NCBI GenBank assembly: GCA_959347315.1
Contig: OY365806.1
Span: forward strand, 52,566,068 to 52,630,067
DNA: 64,000 nucleotides
Source: Bimastos eiseni
Taxonomy: Eukaryota; Annelida; Clitellata; Crassiclitellata; Lumbricidae
Direction: 5' to 3'
The translations under genes were made by a program, and so were the position numbers. Each line of letters starts with the position of its first letter. Within the stretch, counting starts at the first letter, position 1. Below the pieces are notes generated by a model, which saw only the letters and a program-made list of their open reading frames with translations, did not search any database and was not told the DNA's origin. This document shows positions 29,425 to 42,279 of this stretch, piece after piece.

Positions 29425-30010
29425 GCACTAGGGAACCCCCTCCCTTTCTAGTCGGTCTTGTTCCCACGGTCAGCGCTCCTCGGTTTTCCCCGATCGTGCA
29501 CCCTCCCACTCAAGCTTCGCTCCTTCCCCTCGCTTTTCTGTCGTCAGCTCTCTTCTCAATGCTCTCTTTCTCACGCTTTATCTGTTGGCACTGCTCTTGT
29601 TTGCTCTTTCCTCCCTCGCTTTCTGTCGTCAGAATGCCCTTCGCCTGTCGGCGATGCCTTTGTGTGGCCGTTTTTGGTGGGAATTTGCACCCTGAAATCT
29701 TCGCCAGGTGTTCTCTTTCCCACGGTCGAGGGCGGTTTCAGCGCTATAAAAGGGGGCCCGGTTTTAGTCGAAAGAGAGTCAGAGGAAGACCGTCAGATGG
29801 AGCAGTCGAAGCACGGCCTGATCGAGCCGAAGAGAACAGTCTGATCTCCGCCAGGCGAGGGAACAGTTCGAATAAGTCCGACATAGCGACACGGGGTCTG
29901 CTGGTCAACAGTAGGCTTCCTGAAAAAGAACGGCAGTGCGGTTGTGAGGAGGTGGCCACTCTGTAGCGATGTTCCTATTAAAACCCACATTTCTTATGTA
30001 TGATTAAAAT
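29425..30010 (+). mobile_element. LTR-like fragment with TATA box
   Basis: A pyrimidine-rich stretch with CTCGCTTTTCTGTCGTCAG-type words is followed by GCGCTATAAAAGGGGGC (near 29738) and ATTAAAACCC near 29976. The two long overlapping ORFs here (29409-29966 and 29458-29844) lack any motif and are by-products of CpG-rich composition. Confidence 0.5.
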
Positions 30011-31219
30011 TATAATATACAGTCAATGTTAATTAGTTAAATTAATTCAGAGTTAATTATTGCCAGCCTATAAATATAATGTAAAGGCGCTATAAGATTA
30101 AATTAGAGCCCTTAGTAACAGTGTTGTTGGGGAGAACTGGTCGTTTGCAATTTGACATTCAGGAGGCAATGTTAAAAGATCTGATTTTGGTCATCGGTCG
30201 TCTGCTGGGGATTGTACGGCGGAAATGCGTTATCCGGGCTGCGAGAGTTTGCAATAAGATGTTCAGTATTGCTGGTGCTGAGAAAAAGTCAACACGTAAT
30301 TCTCAAGTTGCGAACTCTCAAGGAAGTTTTAGGAGTTCGGACAGTTATTTGACCCAGGTTCGTCTAGAACTGCTGAGGGGTGCGAATGGTGTAGTGGCGA
30401 ACAGTACTGTGATCGTCGAGTATTGATGGATGTATTCTCCGTGTGTAATCTGGAGTTATTTTCGTTCTCGAACTATCGGTCATGAGCGGTGGAATGCAGA
30501 AACTCTTTTCACGTTAATATAGATGGACTGAGAGATTAATATCAGCATCTATAGTGTGTCTCTTCTGACATACTAGTCGACGGAATCGAGGCTACGCAAG
30601 TATCACATTAAGTCCGATTCATCATTCGGACGTGACGAGTGCGAGTGGAGGACGGCACAGAAACATTTGAGGTGAAGAGGCTAGAGGCAACAATCATCCG
30701 AGAAGAAGCAATCGACAGAATTTATACAAAGAAAGAATCCAAATGAACACTACAGAAATACACTGCAGATCTGCTCCATTCCCGTGGGAGGTAGATATCT
30801 AACCTAAGAAGCGCTATTAGCTAATTTAGGCTGGCTAGGTAGTCATAAGTTAGATTAGTTCATAATCAATCTATATCTTAGAATTCTATTTAAATATTTT
30901 GCTGATTTTGACTATTTTTGCAATATAATTGACAATGAAAGTTTGCAGTAGTTATTGATTAATTAATATTCAATTGAACTCATGAATATGTATATGAAGA
31001 GGCGTGATGGCCTAACCAAAGGCAGAATAAGTTGAACTGTGTATATGCATCGTTACACACTCGTTCGTTGAGAGGACGACCGACCAGGGCGAGATTTGGC
31101 GTCTGTCAAGTAATAACAGAAATATTATGGAATTGTTGTGGTTAAGTCCTCTGCCGGACCGGAGAGGCCGAAATTCGCGCGTGACATCCTTGTAGTAGAG
31201 ACCCCCAGATTTCGCCACA
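30011..31219 (+). mobile_element. probable 5' LTR and leader region of Gypsy element 2
   Basis: No protein motif. The segment ends TTCGCCACAT directly before the primer-binding site. Its left end could not be determined; 30121-30426 is open but unrecognised. Confidence 0.4.
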
Positions 31220-31220
31220 T

Positions 31221-31237
31221 TGGTACCAGAAGTGGGG
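31221..31237 (+). promoter_or_regulatory. primer-binding site of Gypsy element 2
   Basis: TGGTACCAGAAGTGGGG lies directly after an LTR-like terminus ending CCACAT and 40 bases before the gag ATG. The TGGTA-CCAGA form is typical of tRNA-primed minus-strand initiation. The tRNA identity is not certain. Confidence 0.55.
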
Positions 31238-31277
31238 TGCGCGTTGGGTCTATATCGATTCGCGACGACAAGATCTG

Positions 31278-34200
31278 ATGGAGGACGAACAGAGCACCAT
31301 AATCTACGCCCTGCTGGACCTCGCCGATCCACCGACGAGTAGCTCTACGCCTGCTGTTCGGAAACCGACTGCCGAGACGCCCAGGAGCAGAAATTGTCTG
31401 CTTGAGAGTATTGAGTTTGACGGACCGAGGTCGATATTGTTGGACGACCATGAGAAACAGAAAGAGGCGACAACGATGTTGAAACAACCGGAATGTGTCG
31501 GCGTCCACCTGGTGAACCGACCGACACCCATGAAACCCGGAAAGTTCGACGGGACGGGATCTCTGGAGTCTTTCCTCGCCCAGTTTGAAGTGTGTGCGAG
31601 ACACAATCGTTGGACGGCTGTGGACAGCGTCGACTTTTTGAGAAGCGCGCTGGAAAAAGCCGCAACGCAGCTCCTATGGGACTTCGGAGCTCGTCAAGAT
31701 GTTACGTATGAAGAGTTGGTTGAGCGGTTACGGCAAAGGTATGGTGCACAGAGCCAAGCAGAGACGTTCAGAGCCCAATTGTACTAACGTCGTCAACGCA
31801 CCGAGGAGAATCTGAGCGATCTCTTGCACGAGATTCGCAGGCTTGTCGTTCTTGCTTATCCGGTTCCCTCGAACGAAACGATGCAGGTAATTGCTCGAGA
31901 CGCATTCCTTGAGGCCATGCGGGATCGCGATCTGTCGCTTAAAGTTCGTGAAAGAGAACCTTAGACTCTCGATGAAGCCTACCGTACGGCACTGCGTCTA
32001 AAAGCGTACCAGCGCACGACGGACACCGACGACCGACGACGCCCACCTAGCCGAGTGAGGACTACGCAAGAGGCAGACGTAACTGCACAGATACAGTCGC
32101 AACTGGACCGATTCCTTGCGACGCAATGTCAGGAACAGGAGAAATGGCAGCGCTCGATGGAAAGCCGCATCGATAGACACTTGCAGGATCTGCAGCGTGC
32201 TCACGCTTTGCCGGACGACGGACCGGGTTCGATCGCCCATCGAGGAGGAAGTCACAAAGGGACCGCCAGGCGAATGGTTACCTGCTACAACTGCGGCCGG
32301 GTCGGCCATATCGCCCGAAATTGTCGCCAGCCACGCCGCACCAACGAGACAGCCGTCTCCAGGTCCGAAGAGCCAGAGCCTGTTGCAAGAAATCACACCA
32401 CGAGACCAGGGCAGCCGAATCGCGCAAGTAACAACGCCATTTACATCCGTGGCTCGATCAACGGCCAGCCGCAGACCTGTTTAATCGACACCGGGTCTGA
32501 GGTGAGCTTGGTACCTGCTCATTATGTCAGGGGGGTAGACTTTCGCCCTTGTCACCGGGTCTTGATGGCTGCCAATGGGACCGAAATTCGTGTTTTAGGG
32601 AAAATTACTGTTCCGATTAAGGTCCGCAATGGGTTTGTGCTATCTACCGACTTTTTGGTCTCCGACCAGATCACCGAACCCATGTTAGGTATGGATTGGT
32701 TGAGAGGGCATCGAGTCAGGTTGAGTTTTGGGACTGGATTATTGTACGTAGGTCGTAGACGTATCTCCTTGGTTAGGGGAAATGGTTCCGCGGGGTGTCG
32801 GCGCGTGATCGTCGCCGAACAGATCATAGTGTCGCCCAAAAGCTAGCAGGACGTCTCCGTTAGAACTCTTTATGGGAGTTTATCTGCCGTTTCATCGGCC
32901 TGGATGACAGGAGCTTGTGAGGTCCGACTAGGAGTTCATGTTGCGCGGGTAGTGTTAGGGGATAAACAGAACGACGCCCAGATTCTAGTGATGAATCTAA
33001 CGGAGGAAGCAGTAACGTTGGATAAGGATCAGCTGCTAGGAGGTTTACACCCAGTTGAAGTCGACAGGTGTGTTGAACAGGACAACATGAAAGTTGGGAC
33101 GGTGTTGTTCTGTGAGACGTTGCTGGCCGACTTACCTGAAGAGGTACCTCAAGAAATCAGAGAACGACTGGAGCGATTGTTGAAAGATTATCAAGACTTC
33201 TTTTCGGTGACGGAGGAAGATTTGGGACGTACCTCAATTAGTATGCATAAAATTGAAACAGGAGATGAACGGCCAATACGGCAGCCATTGAGACGGCAAT
33301 CTCTTCCTCACCGAACTGCCATTGACGAACATCTGAATAGGATGTTGGCAGAATGAATGGTAGAACCAGCGTGGGCCGCGAATGTGGTTCTAGCACGAAA
33401 AAAGGATGGCACGTTGAGATTTTGTATCGATTATCGGCAACTCAACGTTAAGACGAAGAAGGATTCTTACCCACTCTAAAGAATCGACGAATGTCTAGAC
33501 GCTCTCGCAGGCAGAGGCTGGTTTAGTACTTTAGATTTGAGAAGCGGTTACCATCAGGTGGCTATGGATCCACGGGACGCGGACGAGACTGCTTTTGTCA
33601 CGAGGAAAGACATTTTTCGTTGGAAAGTAATGCCCTTCAGGCTCTGTAACGCCCCGGTCACTTTTCAGAGACTGATGGATATCGTTTGTCGGGTCTGAAT
33701 TTCGAAATCTGCTTGGTCACTCGACGACGTTATCATCTTTGGAAGCGAGCCGGAAGAACATCTAGACAGACTGGAGCAAGTGTTTCAGCGATAACGATAT
33801 GGCAACCTTAAGTTGAAGCCAAGCAAGTGCAAGTTGCTTCGTCGGACCGTAACGTTCTTGGGCCATGTTGTTACCCCGGATGGAGTTGCGGTTGATCCTT
33901 TCAAGACAAGAGACGTGGTCGAATGGCCTATTCCGGAAAGGCTAAGGGACGTACGTGTTTTTCTGGGTTTGTGTTCGTACTACCGGAGGTTCATACGTAA
34001 TTTTTCGGTTTTAGCGGCACCGCTATTTGCACTTACTAAGAAGGGACGTGCTTTCACCTGGGACGACACTTTTCAGGATGCATTTGCTCGCCTAAAGGTT
34101 TTGTTGACTACAGTTCCGATTGTTGCGTTACTGACTGTTGAAGGTGTCTACTTGTTAGATTGCGACGCCTGCGATGTGGGACTTGGTGCTGTTTTGTCGC

Positions 34201-34487
34201 AACGAATAGACGGAGAAGAGAGAGTGATTGCCTACGGTAGCCGTCTGTTATCCAACGCCGAACCCAATTACTGCGTCACCCGGAAGGAACTGTTAGCGGT
34301 CGTCTACTTTACGAAGTTATATCGGCAATGCTTGTTGGGGAAGCAGTTTGTCTTGAGAACCGACCACTCTGACAGGAGGGGCTCTGGGCCGGACAACCAG
34401 ACCAAACCGGTTCCAAACCAGTTTCCGGGCGCTGACATTCCGATCAACAGGACCGTCATGAATGCACGCCGTTGTGGAGCTGAATAG
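31278..34487 (+). pseudogene. Gypsy gag-pol element 2 (single frame, seven stops, no integrase)
   Basis: One frame runs the whole length with stops at 31785, 31962, 32844, 33354, 33477, 33696 and 33792 and no frameshift. Order: gag (MKPGKFDGTGSLESFLAQFE); CCHC knuckle (CYNCGRVGHIARNC); protease (CLIDTGSEVSLVPAHYV); reverse transcriptase ([47 protein letters not shown]); RNase H (LLDCDACDVGLGAVLSQ, RTDHS). The RT YxDD box reads SLDD, and PFG is PFR. Recognisable Pol ends near 34375; the remainder is unrelated and no integrase follows. The element is dead. Confidence 0.85.
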
Positions 34488-34744
34488 ACACTAACGCGAC
34501 GTCGAGGAAAATCAACCACCATACCGATCCCTTTGATGTCCAGCATCAAAGGCCCTCTTGTATGGAGGATCTTATGCATAATATAAATATCTATGGGACA
34601 GTACAGTAAGGATCATCTGGTCGATGTAAGAGTAGAGACATGGGACACGTCGCTGCCGTTCAAGTCGAGTTTTGGTAATCTATTATATCTTCGATGTACA
34701 TATTAATTTCCTCGTTTTATTACAGTTTCTTATATGAACATCAA
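34488..34744. other. sequence after truncated pol
   Basis: No recognised feature; possibly LTR remains (GCATAATATAAATATC near 34577). Confidence 0.3.
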
Positions 34745-35715
34745 CTTGAGTGATAGTCAACAGGAGGTGTGGGAGTTAATATAGCTTAGGAAGAATAAAC
34801 TCCCTGGCAGTTAGTTTGTACTAGATAGAATTAACTCCCCTATTGCATTCAGTATGGGAGTCAATTTTTCCTATGAGGAATCAACTTCCCTGTTGCATTA
34901 GCTGTGGGAGTCAATTTATCCTAGGAAGAATCAACTCCTCTTGAGTCAATTTGTCCTAGGAAGAATTACCTCCCATATTGCATTAGATATGGGAGTCAAT
35001 ATATTCTAGGAAGAATAAACTAGCAGGAGTTAGTTTGTACTAGGTGAAATTAACTCCCCTATTGCATTCGGTATGTGAGTAATTTTTTCCTAGAAGGAAT
35101 TAACTCCCCGGGAGTCAATTTGTCATAGGAAGAACTCCATTATTGCATTAGGTATGGGAGTCAATTTTTTCTTGGAAGAATTAACTCCCGAGAATCAGTT
35201 TGTCCTAGGTAGAATTAACTCCCCTATTGCATTCGGTATGAGAGTCAATTTTTCCTATGAGAAATTAACTCCCCTATTGCATTAGCTGTGGGAGTCAATT
35301 TATCCTAGGAAGAGTCAACTCTCGTCGAGTCAATTTGTCCTAGGAAGAATCAACTCCCCTATTGCATTCGGTATGGAAGTCAATTTATCCTAGGAAGAAT
35401 TAACTCCCGAGGAGTCAGTGTTGTCCTAGGTAGAATTAACTCCCCTATTGCATTAGATATGGAAGTCAATTTATCCTAGGATGAAGAAACTCCGGGAGTC
35501 AGTTTGTCCTAGGAAGAATTAACTCCACGGGAGTGTTTATTCACCAGCGGGAGTGTGCATGTCCTAGGTATAATGCACTCCACTACTCAATTGTTCCTAG
35601 GAAGAATTAACTCCCGGGTCGATTTATCTCAGCATAAATTGAACCGGGTCAATTTATCCTAGAATAAATTGACCCGGGAGTGTTTAAAAGGGGGAGTTAA
35701 CCTACTGCACCGGGC
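34745..35715. repeat. minisatellite of GGGAGTYAATT/AATTAACTCCC hairpin units
   Basis: Fourteen or more imperfect units of the words ATTAACTCCCCTATTGCATT and GGGAGTCAATTTATCCTAGG. Because GGGAGTYAATT is the complement of AATTRACTCCC, each unit can fold on itself. Spacing varies from about 50 to 110 bp. Confidence 0.85.
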
Positions 35716-36659
35716 CTGATTAAGAAACGGTCTTGGGATTGGTCTCCGTCTTAGATTAGCGTTCGTGGTCATTTTCCGTATCAAAGCAATTTTTTTATAT
35801 TTGTCGGTTATTTTTCGATTGATAGAGACACCGGATGTTTAGGCCATGCGCAATAGTTATCGATCGATGGCGTGCTGATCATGTATACATGTTACTATGG
35901 ACAAAAAATGCATTTGCAGCGGAGTCAGCCGTTTCAAAATTTGCTTTAACAAATTTCACGGTTTTGGAACAATCTATTATTTATGTGGGCATGTTATCCT
36001 ACAATTCTGAGTACAAGTACACCATTCAAACGGAACGTTAATCTACTTGTTCAAATGTCTTAAAGTATTTACATATCGTATACTTATGTTAGCCTTATTG
36101 TGTTATTATGTTTTTATGTCGTTAGTTAAGATAAAATAATAATCAATTAAGTTGTAATTGGATTAATCATAACTGTTCATCATATTTTGAAATATATTAA
36201 TCGACTGTCACTCATGTATATTTAGTAAGTACTTTAGGTGACCCTAGCTATCGGGATCTAGATCCTTCATGGCCCCCAATTGTCTCTGGGATCTTGTAAA
36301 ATTATCTTGCTGCTGTAAAAATCTGGTTGGTTTCAATAAAAAAATTGATGGAAAAATTGATTGATTGATTGTAAGTAATTTATAGTGTGATATTCTCTGG
36401 CCGAAGCCAATGACTGAACCCAAAAAAGTTCAGGCTGGCCGCTAAAGTGTTTTCTGGACCATTATTAAGAATAGTATTCTTCAGCAATAAAATTAATGTT
36501 TTAAGCGTGTTATCCCGTTTTAGCGTCTTAATAAATTAAATTGTTTATATAATAAGGTTATCGGTCTTATCTTGGTCTTGCTCTCGGATCATCGGTCTTG
36601 GTCTTGGACCTCTCGGTCTTGGTCTTGGTTTCGAGGTTGTGGTCTCGTGCCCAACACTG
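35716..36659 (-). mobile_element. hAT-like element of the CTTGGTCTCGG family (long copy)
   Basis: The right end has the CTTGGTCTTGGACC block and the terminus CCCAACACTG (36650-36659). The left part matches 56960-57290 (GGGATTGGTCTCCGTSTTAG, ATGTATACATGTTACTATGG). The 487-bp copy at 55531 has both ends and an 8-bp duplication. The short ORF 35835-36041 is not coding by any motif. Confidence 0.6.
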
Positions 36660-36903
36660 TTGATCTCTCACAAAGGATGTGACTCGACATCTTGTTCAGA
36701 GCTTTCTCCTGAGCCGAATTGATTACTGCAATGTCGCCTTTGCTGGTTTGCGACAGCACAGTATCATTCGGCTGCAAGGTTGTCGTCAACGCTGCTGCTG
36801 TCTGCAAGGTTGAAAAAGTTCGACCACGTTTCGCCTGCCATACAAGACGAGCTTCATCGGCTTAGAATAGACGAGCTCATCAAACTTAAACTTTGCGCTG
36901 AGG

Positions 36904-37811
36904 CGGTATTCACAAGACATGGTTAACGCTAATACCAGTATTAAAAATGGCCTATACCCGACTAGTGGGTTATATCGCTATTCATGAGACGGTATTAGCC
37001 CTTTAGTCGGGGTATAAGTCTAATCCGACTTAGACGTTGGTTTAAGTCCGCTAATAACAGCTCAAAGGCGGAAAACAAAGATGGCGGCCCTTGTGCTTCG
37101 TCGCATTCGGCGTCGATTCAGACGTTGAAAGGTGTTTGAGAGGCACTATAATTAACTCGCCTCTTTCACCGAAGGCCAAAACTATATTGCTTTTAATTTT
37201 TAGGTCAAAATGTTTCAAATTTGACGAGATGTCTGACGACATTGCATTAGAAATGTCGTCACTGTAGCGCACTGTGTATAATACGGATAGGCCTACCATT
37301 TATTGGCTGGGATTGGTTTGTTCTCACAACAAGGTTACAGCGTAGCACCAACATATTCACGAGCACTGCGTCTAATCGGAGGGGTTGTCCTAAGGGTAGT
37401 TCCGATAACGCTGAAGGTCCGGTTTCCAGAGGTGTCAGAGTAACTTTAAGATGAGAGTGGGGAATCGGAGGAATATCATTTATTGTGCCTAAGTCACTGC
37501 TGATAGTTACAGGCAATTTCCAGACAAATACGGTTTTAATAAACGGGCAATGCAGTCGTTCATGTTGATCAACAAAATTCTTTACGCTTGTGAACGTTCC
37601 TATCTTTAGCGGAATCATAGCGCATAAACACTTTTGCGCATGCGCAGTAGCCCGTCATCTACAGTTGTGCGGTACTTATACCCAGACTAACTATTCCGCC
37701 CGCTAAGTCGCGCTCTTGAATAGCTACCACGGGTTAGTTTTAACCAGGGTATATCTAACACCGAACTAGACTCTAATACCGTATTATCTTAACTCTGTCC
37801 TGTGAATACCG
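36904..37811. mobile_element. 908-bp DNA element with ~40-bp terminal inverted repeats
   Basis: The left end CGGTATTCACAAGACATGG and the reverse complement of the right end CGGTATTCACAGGACAGAG align for about 40 bp, through GTTAA and AATAC. Two minus-strand ORFs inside (37051-37299, 37259-37618) have no recognised domain. I did not find a clear target duplication. Confidence 0.65.
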
Positions 37812-39242
37812 ACCGTATAACTGTAGATGACAGGCTACTACGCCGTCCATGACCGTCCAGGCACACTTAAGCCCTGGTTGTACTAAAATAAATCAGCGTT
37901 TCTAATTTAGGACCGTTTAGACAGTACTGCGGCTATACAGTTTTATATCCAACTGATCAAACAAATCCCCATTCACATGAGAAACAGTAACAGAATTCAG
38001 CCACTTTGACTTGTGCTACTTCGTAGCTAGTTCTTCAGACACCTCAAAGCACAGACTGATCATTCAGAAGCACAGGATGAGATGAGAAATATCATCGTAA
38101 GTCTGATAACTTGCTTTGCCACTGAAAAAAAGAGTACGAACTTCTGTTAACATTTTTTTAAACTCTTGTAAAGAGTGGATTGTACAGTTGCTGTAAAATC
38201 AAATCATCTTACAAAAGAGAACACAGCAAAACCAAAATTATGTTCAAGAACTAACATATGCGCAAAATTATCAGTAACCTAATCACTGAGCTAGTTAGTG
38301 GATTATCATCTCGGTTAGCAATGGGGAGACCCCAAAGGAATTAACCGTTCCGCTAGCAGAGGTAGCCCAATTACATTTGTTGCTAAAACATCTGTTACTA
38401 AAGAAATATTTTCCGTTTTTCTTTCAGCTCTTTACAAACATTTTTCTTTGAGTCTTTATTGGGGAGCCGAATCAATGCCTGATTACCCCAGCTCAAACAT
38501 TGGGAGTGCTCGAGTTACCAGAGCTCAAATAGACCGACGCCTCTGATGTTATTGGTCAATAGCCATGGGGGACAGATGGTGTGACCGTGGCGTAGAAATG
38601 GCTGTAAAGTAAAACAACTGGCTTGGAGAGGGCAGTCCCTGAAAATTTCCAGCTTGGATATAAAAGTGAAGAATTTCAGAAGCGAGTTGTCAACACATAT
38701 CATCCTTGTCAAGGACGTGTCGTTAAATAAACTTATCACACAAAAAGGCGAGGTGCAATACGACGTCAGCGGCCGATATTGTCATGAGATGTCAATAAAC
38801 TGATGTTTAAAAACAAAGCGAGGTGCAAAACAACGTAGGCCTAATTAAGTGACTAACTCTATTACGGAATTTCCACACTGCGTTTGCAAAATAAGCACGC
38901 GTTGTAAGCATAAAGCTAATAAAAAATTATGAAATTTTCTTTATTGATATAAATGTAATGCATTGTTTAAACTCCAAATATTAGTTAATTTACGGTAGCT
39001 ATAATTATCCGGAACGCGTCATAAAGTTATTAATAGCGACTCTTATGTCCTTTCGCTAGGCGTCGCTACAGTTTGTGTGCTTTGCCCACCACACAGACCA
39101 AACACAGCGAGATAGGAAGTGTCATATCTTAGTCTACAACTCTACCATCTTTGGTATTAGGAGGAGATTGAATAGTGTTGTTGGAACAGGAATTAACCCA
39201 GAACTATTTCTGAATAACTAATTTATTAATTGCTTTTTTATA
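37812..39242. other. no recognised gene
   Basis: Short ORFs only. 38290-38340 contains a TTAGTGGATTATC run, and no motif was found on either strand. Confidence 0.4.
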
Positions 39243-39246
39243 TGAT

Positions 39247-39976
39247 TGTAACGGAACGGGGCCTATTCGACAGTGACCAGGATGACGACTTGCAGCCCCG
39301 TCCGATATGGGGGTGGTTCGAGTTGCAGTCCGCTGAGTAAGGCTTCAGTGGTTTGCTGAAGACTAACCATTTAAGGTTTAAATAGCTCCTTTCTGGATGA
39401 CGCCCCTCAATACGCCCTACGTCGATAACTAACGAGTAATTGCAATGCTACATCAATGGCTGACGGCGGCTACTATGCTACGTCAATGGCTGACGGCGAG
39501 TATCGCAAATCTACAACGACTATATCCACGACGACTATCGCAAGCCACGACAATTCGTGCTTCCTAGGCGCCGAGACTGCAAGGCCGAAGCCGAATCTAC
39601 AAGGCTCCCCGATGACGATCTTTAGACGACGACGACGACGATTACCAGGCGACGACGATGATTCCCTTTATACTAATTTGCTGTAGATAGTAGATGATAC
39701 ACAGCAGATAGGAGACAGTAGACAGTAGAGACTTCACAGTAGATAGGAGACAATAGACAGTATAGACTACACAGTAGATAGTGGATAGACTACAGTAGAT
39801 AGGATACAGTAGATAGTAGATATCTACAGTAGATAGTAGATGGATTACAGTAGATAGTAGATAAGCGTATACTGCAGGTAGATACAACAGTAGAAAGAAC
39901 ACAGTAGACTTGTGTACACAACAGGCAGACTATACAGCAGGCCGACATCAAGTAGGCGTACCCCTGAACCGTTACA
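39247..39976 (+). mobile_element. TGTAACGG-ended element, copy A (solo LTR or Ginger-type MITE)
   Basis: Starts TGTAACGGAACG and ends GAACCGTTACA, flanked by TGAT on both sides (39243-39246, 39977-39980). The interior has an ORF (MADGGYYATSMADGEYRK...) and a region of ACAGTAGATAG words. An inverted relative lies at 59930-60715 with its own 4-bp duplication. Length and TG..CA ends fit a solo Gypsy LTR. The TGTAACGG inverted ends and 4-bp duplication also fit Ginger1. I cannot decide. Confidence 0.8.
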
Positions 39977-40084
39977 TGATCATGCAATTTTTGTCATGAA
40001 AAAATGTTTTTCCTCAAATTTGGCGCACCTAAAATTTGGCGCCCTGTAGGCGGCTGCCTATGTCAGGAGCCGGCTCTCACTGTA

Positions 40085-41355
40085 AGTCATTTACAGTGTG
40101 ATATTCTCAGGTGAAGTCAAGGGGTGAACTTGCAACAGTTCAGAGTGGCCAGTAACACTGTTTTCTGGACCATTATTAAGTTTGTTATTTTGGCGAACCT
40201 CCTTTTCGTTCGACTTCGAGCACTTGCCTAATAGCAGCCGGATACGGCAACACGCCCCTGGGAAGACTCCAATACCTCCTATTCACTGGTAACACCCAGG
40301 AGGCCGATTTCGAAGCTTTCCCTCTTGCTAAATGTCCGCGTAGTAAGACCTGGCTTTTTGGCACGGGTCTTCGCAACAGCTTCAACAGCGACAGCCCTTT
40401 GACGGTCGATGGCAGGATCAGACGGAGAGAAGTATATTTCGGCAGAAGAAGAAACACTGTCCGAAGAGTTTAACAACGTTTCTTCTCAACATCAGCGAAC
40501 AGAATACACGGAAAGTTCGCACATCATCGACTATACTACAGTATAGCTGAAGCAGACTGTCCGACAAACTCAAACTGCGAACTAACTACTACTCTAGTCA
40601 ACTCGAACAAGACTGAATTGACATACTCTCCAGACTGAACTCCAAACTCAGACTGACTGCCGACTGAACTGCACAGAAATGCGCTCTTATTTTTAGCCAA
40701 GAACCTTCCCATAGAGTCCTCCAGAAGCCTGCATAGTCCCCACGGACTCAACAGCTCCGGACCCTGCAGAGTCCCCCCGGGCCCTACAGAGACCCCGGAC
40801 CCTACAGCCCCTAGAGTTCCCGGACCCTACAGAGTCCCCCAGACCCTACAACCCATAGAGTCCCCCCGGACCATACAGAGTCCCCTCGGACTCTATATGC
40901 AATTAAGCATGCACAGCTGTGGACACAGCGAGGGTACATCAAAGAACCCGTTAATGCGAGCAGTTCAAAAAACCCATATCGGCAAGCAGCCAATTGCAGG
41001 CACATCAAAGGACTAGCGGCTAGCAGATCAAACGCCTAGTCGGCGGCACGCAACCAACGGCCGTTGCACCAAGGAACCCATAGCAGCGAGCAGATCAAAG
41101 AGCCTATAGCGCAGATATACCCCATGACCCTTAGGGGCAAACAGACATAGCAGGCAGATCAAAGAGCTCATGGCGGCATGGCAAAAACGCCACAGTATTC
41201 TTCAGCAATAAAACTAATGTTATTCCGTTCTAGCGTCTTAATAAATTGAAATATTTAAAAAAAGTATCGGTCTTGGTCTTGGTCTCGGACCATTCGGTCT
41301 CGGTCTTGTACCTCTTGGTCTCGGTCTTGAGTTTTTGGTCTCGTGCCCAAAACTG
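40085..41355. mobile_element. CTTGGTCTCGG-family copy interrupted by ~1 kb
   Basis: The left part (GTTTTCTGGACCATTATTAAG, ends near 40175) and right part (TATTCTTCAGCAATAAAACT from about 41197, to CCAAAACTG at 41355) are contiguous in the copies at 36.4 and 61.3 kb. Between them lies unrelated sequence with GGACCCTACAGAGTCCCCC short tandem repeats (40735-40895). An insertion is the simplest reading; its ends were not resolved. Confidence 0.55.
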
Positions 41356-42275
41356 ATTTGCGCTGACTGTTATGTAGGCCTAAATTACCGGTGCTCTAGA
41401 GTCTGGAAATTGTCGTATTTACAATTAGGCCTAGCCTACTATTACAATTACTTCCCAACAGTCTCTGAACTTACAAATGTAGCAGATGCCAAGCTCTTTT
41501 TTCCATTTCACACAACACCGAACATGTTCTTCACAAACACCTATTAGTGTAGCGTACACCTTTCGGATGCTAACAAGGTCGCTCAACGGTGTCGGCCCCA
41601 ACCCTCTTCTGTCTCTATAGAGCCACCCGAGTCAGTTCTAAGGCTATTTTTAGTATAGATCGACTGTTCTCCACCTCTGCCTATCGTAGCAGTGACTGTC
41701 AGAGGAGAATCAGGGTTGCCCATATCTCTAAAAGAGGCAACAGTATACGACTCTGTCTCGGGATCAGACTCTATCTCTTCCACGGTTGTCGGATGGGCAA
41801 CGACCTGAGGAAGGTCTTTATTCAGAACAGGGTTCGCTCTTTACCGACCGGAGTCTTCCCTTTCTTGTTTGCCCTCTTAGAGACGGATTTCCTCTTTCTC
41901 TCTACCTGACCTGAGCTTCGTCGTATCATTCTACATATCGTGACTCTTAAACAATCGCCAACAGGGGCCACCAAACGTTCTCCTTGTTCCGAAGAGCAGA
42001 AATATTTGTAACAAGTCCCTTCGTCACTTTGCTATTGGTAATACTGGTCACTGATGTTAACGTCGCGTTTACCCAGACACTTATCCATTGGATATCGCAT
42101 CTTCCACTGACCATGTAGCTCTCGGTCCATTTCCGTGTGTGACACACCATCCTCACACGTATAAATTATTATGCAACACGATTGACCGTCCTCTGCTTTG
42201 GCAATTGTCCACCAACACCGTAATATATACTGAGACTTCGGGAAAACGCGGGGAGTAACTATCACCACATTAGGT
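41356..42275 (-). other. unidentified coding-like minus-strand frames
   Basis: Two minus-strand frames have protein-like composition: 42268-42032 (FPKSQYILRCWWTIAKAEDG, several cysteines) and 41783-41583 (EEIESDPETESYTVASFRDM), preceded by a Lys-rich stretch in another frame (KRANKKGKTPVGKERTLF). They may be pieces of one decayed retroelement or host gene. No domain was recognised and frames do not join cleanly. Confidence 0.25.
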
Positions 42276-42279
42276 AGTC

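Noticed and set aside
29409..29966. 185-aa protein gene
   Set aside because: Lies over a TATA-containing LTR-like region with three overlapping frames open; no domain.
34745..35715. CRISPR-like array
   Set aside because: Units are imperfect, variable in spacing and self-complementary with no unique spacers; the genome is animal.
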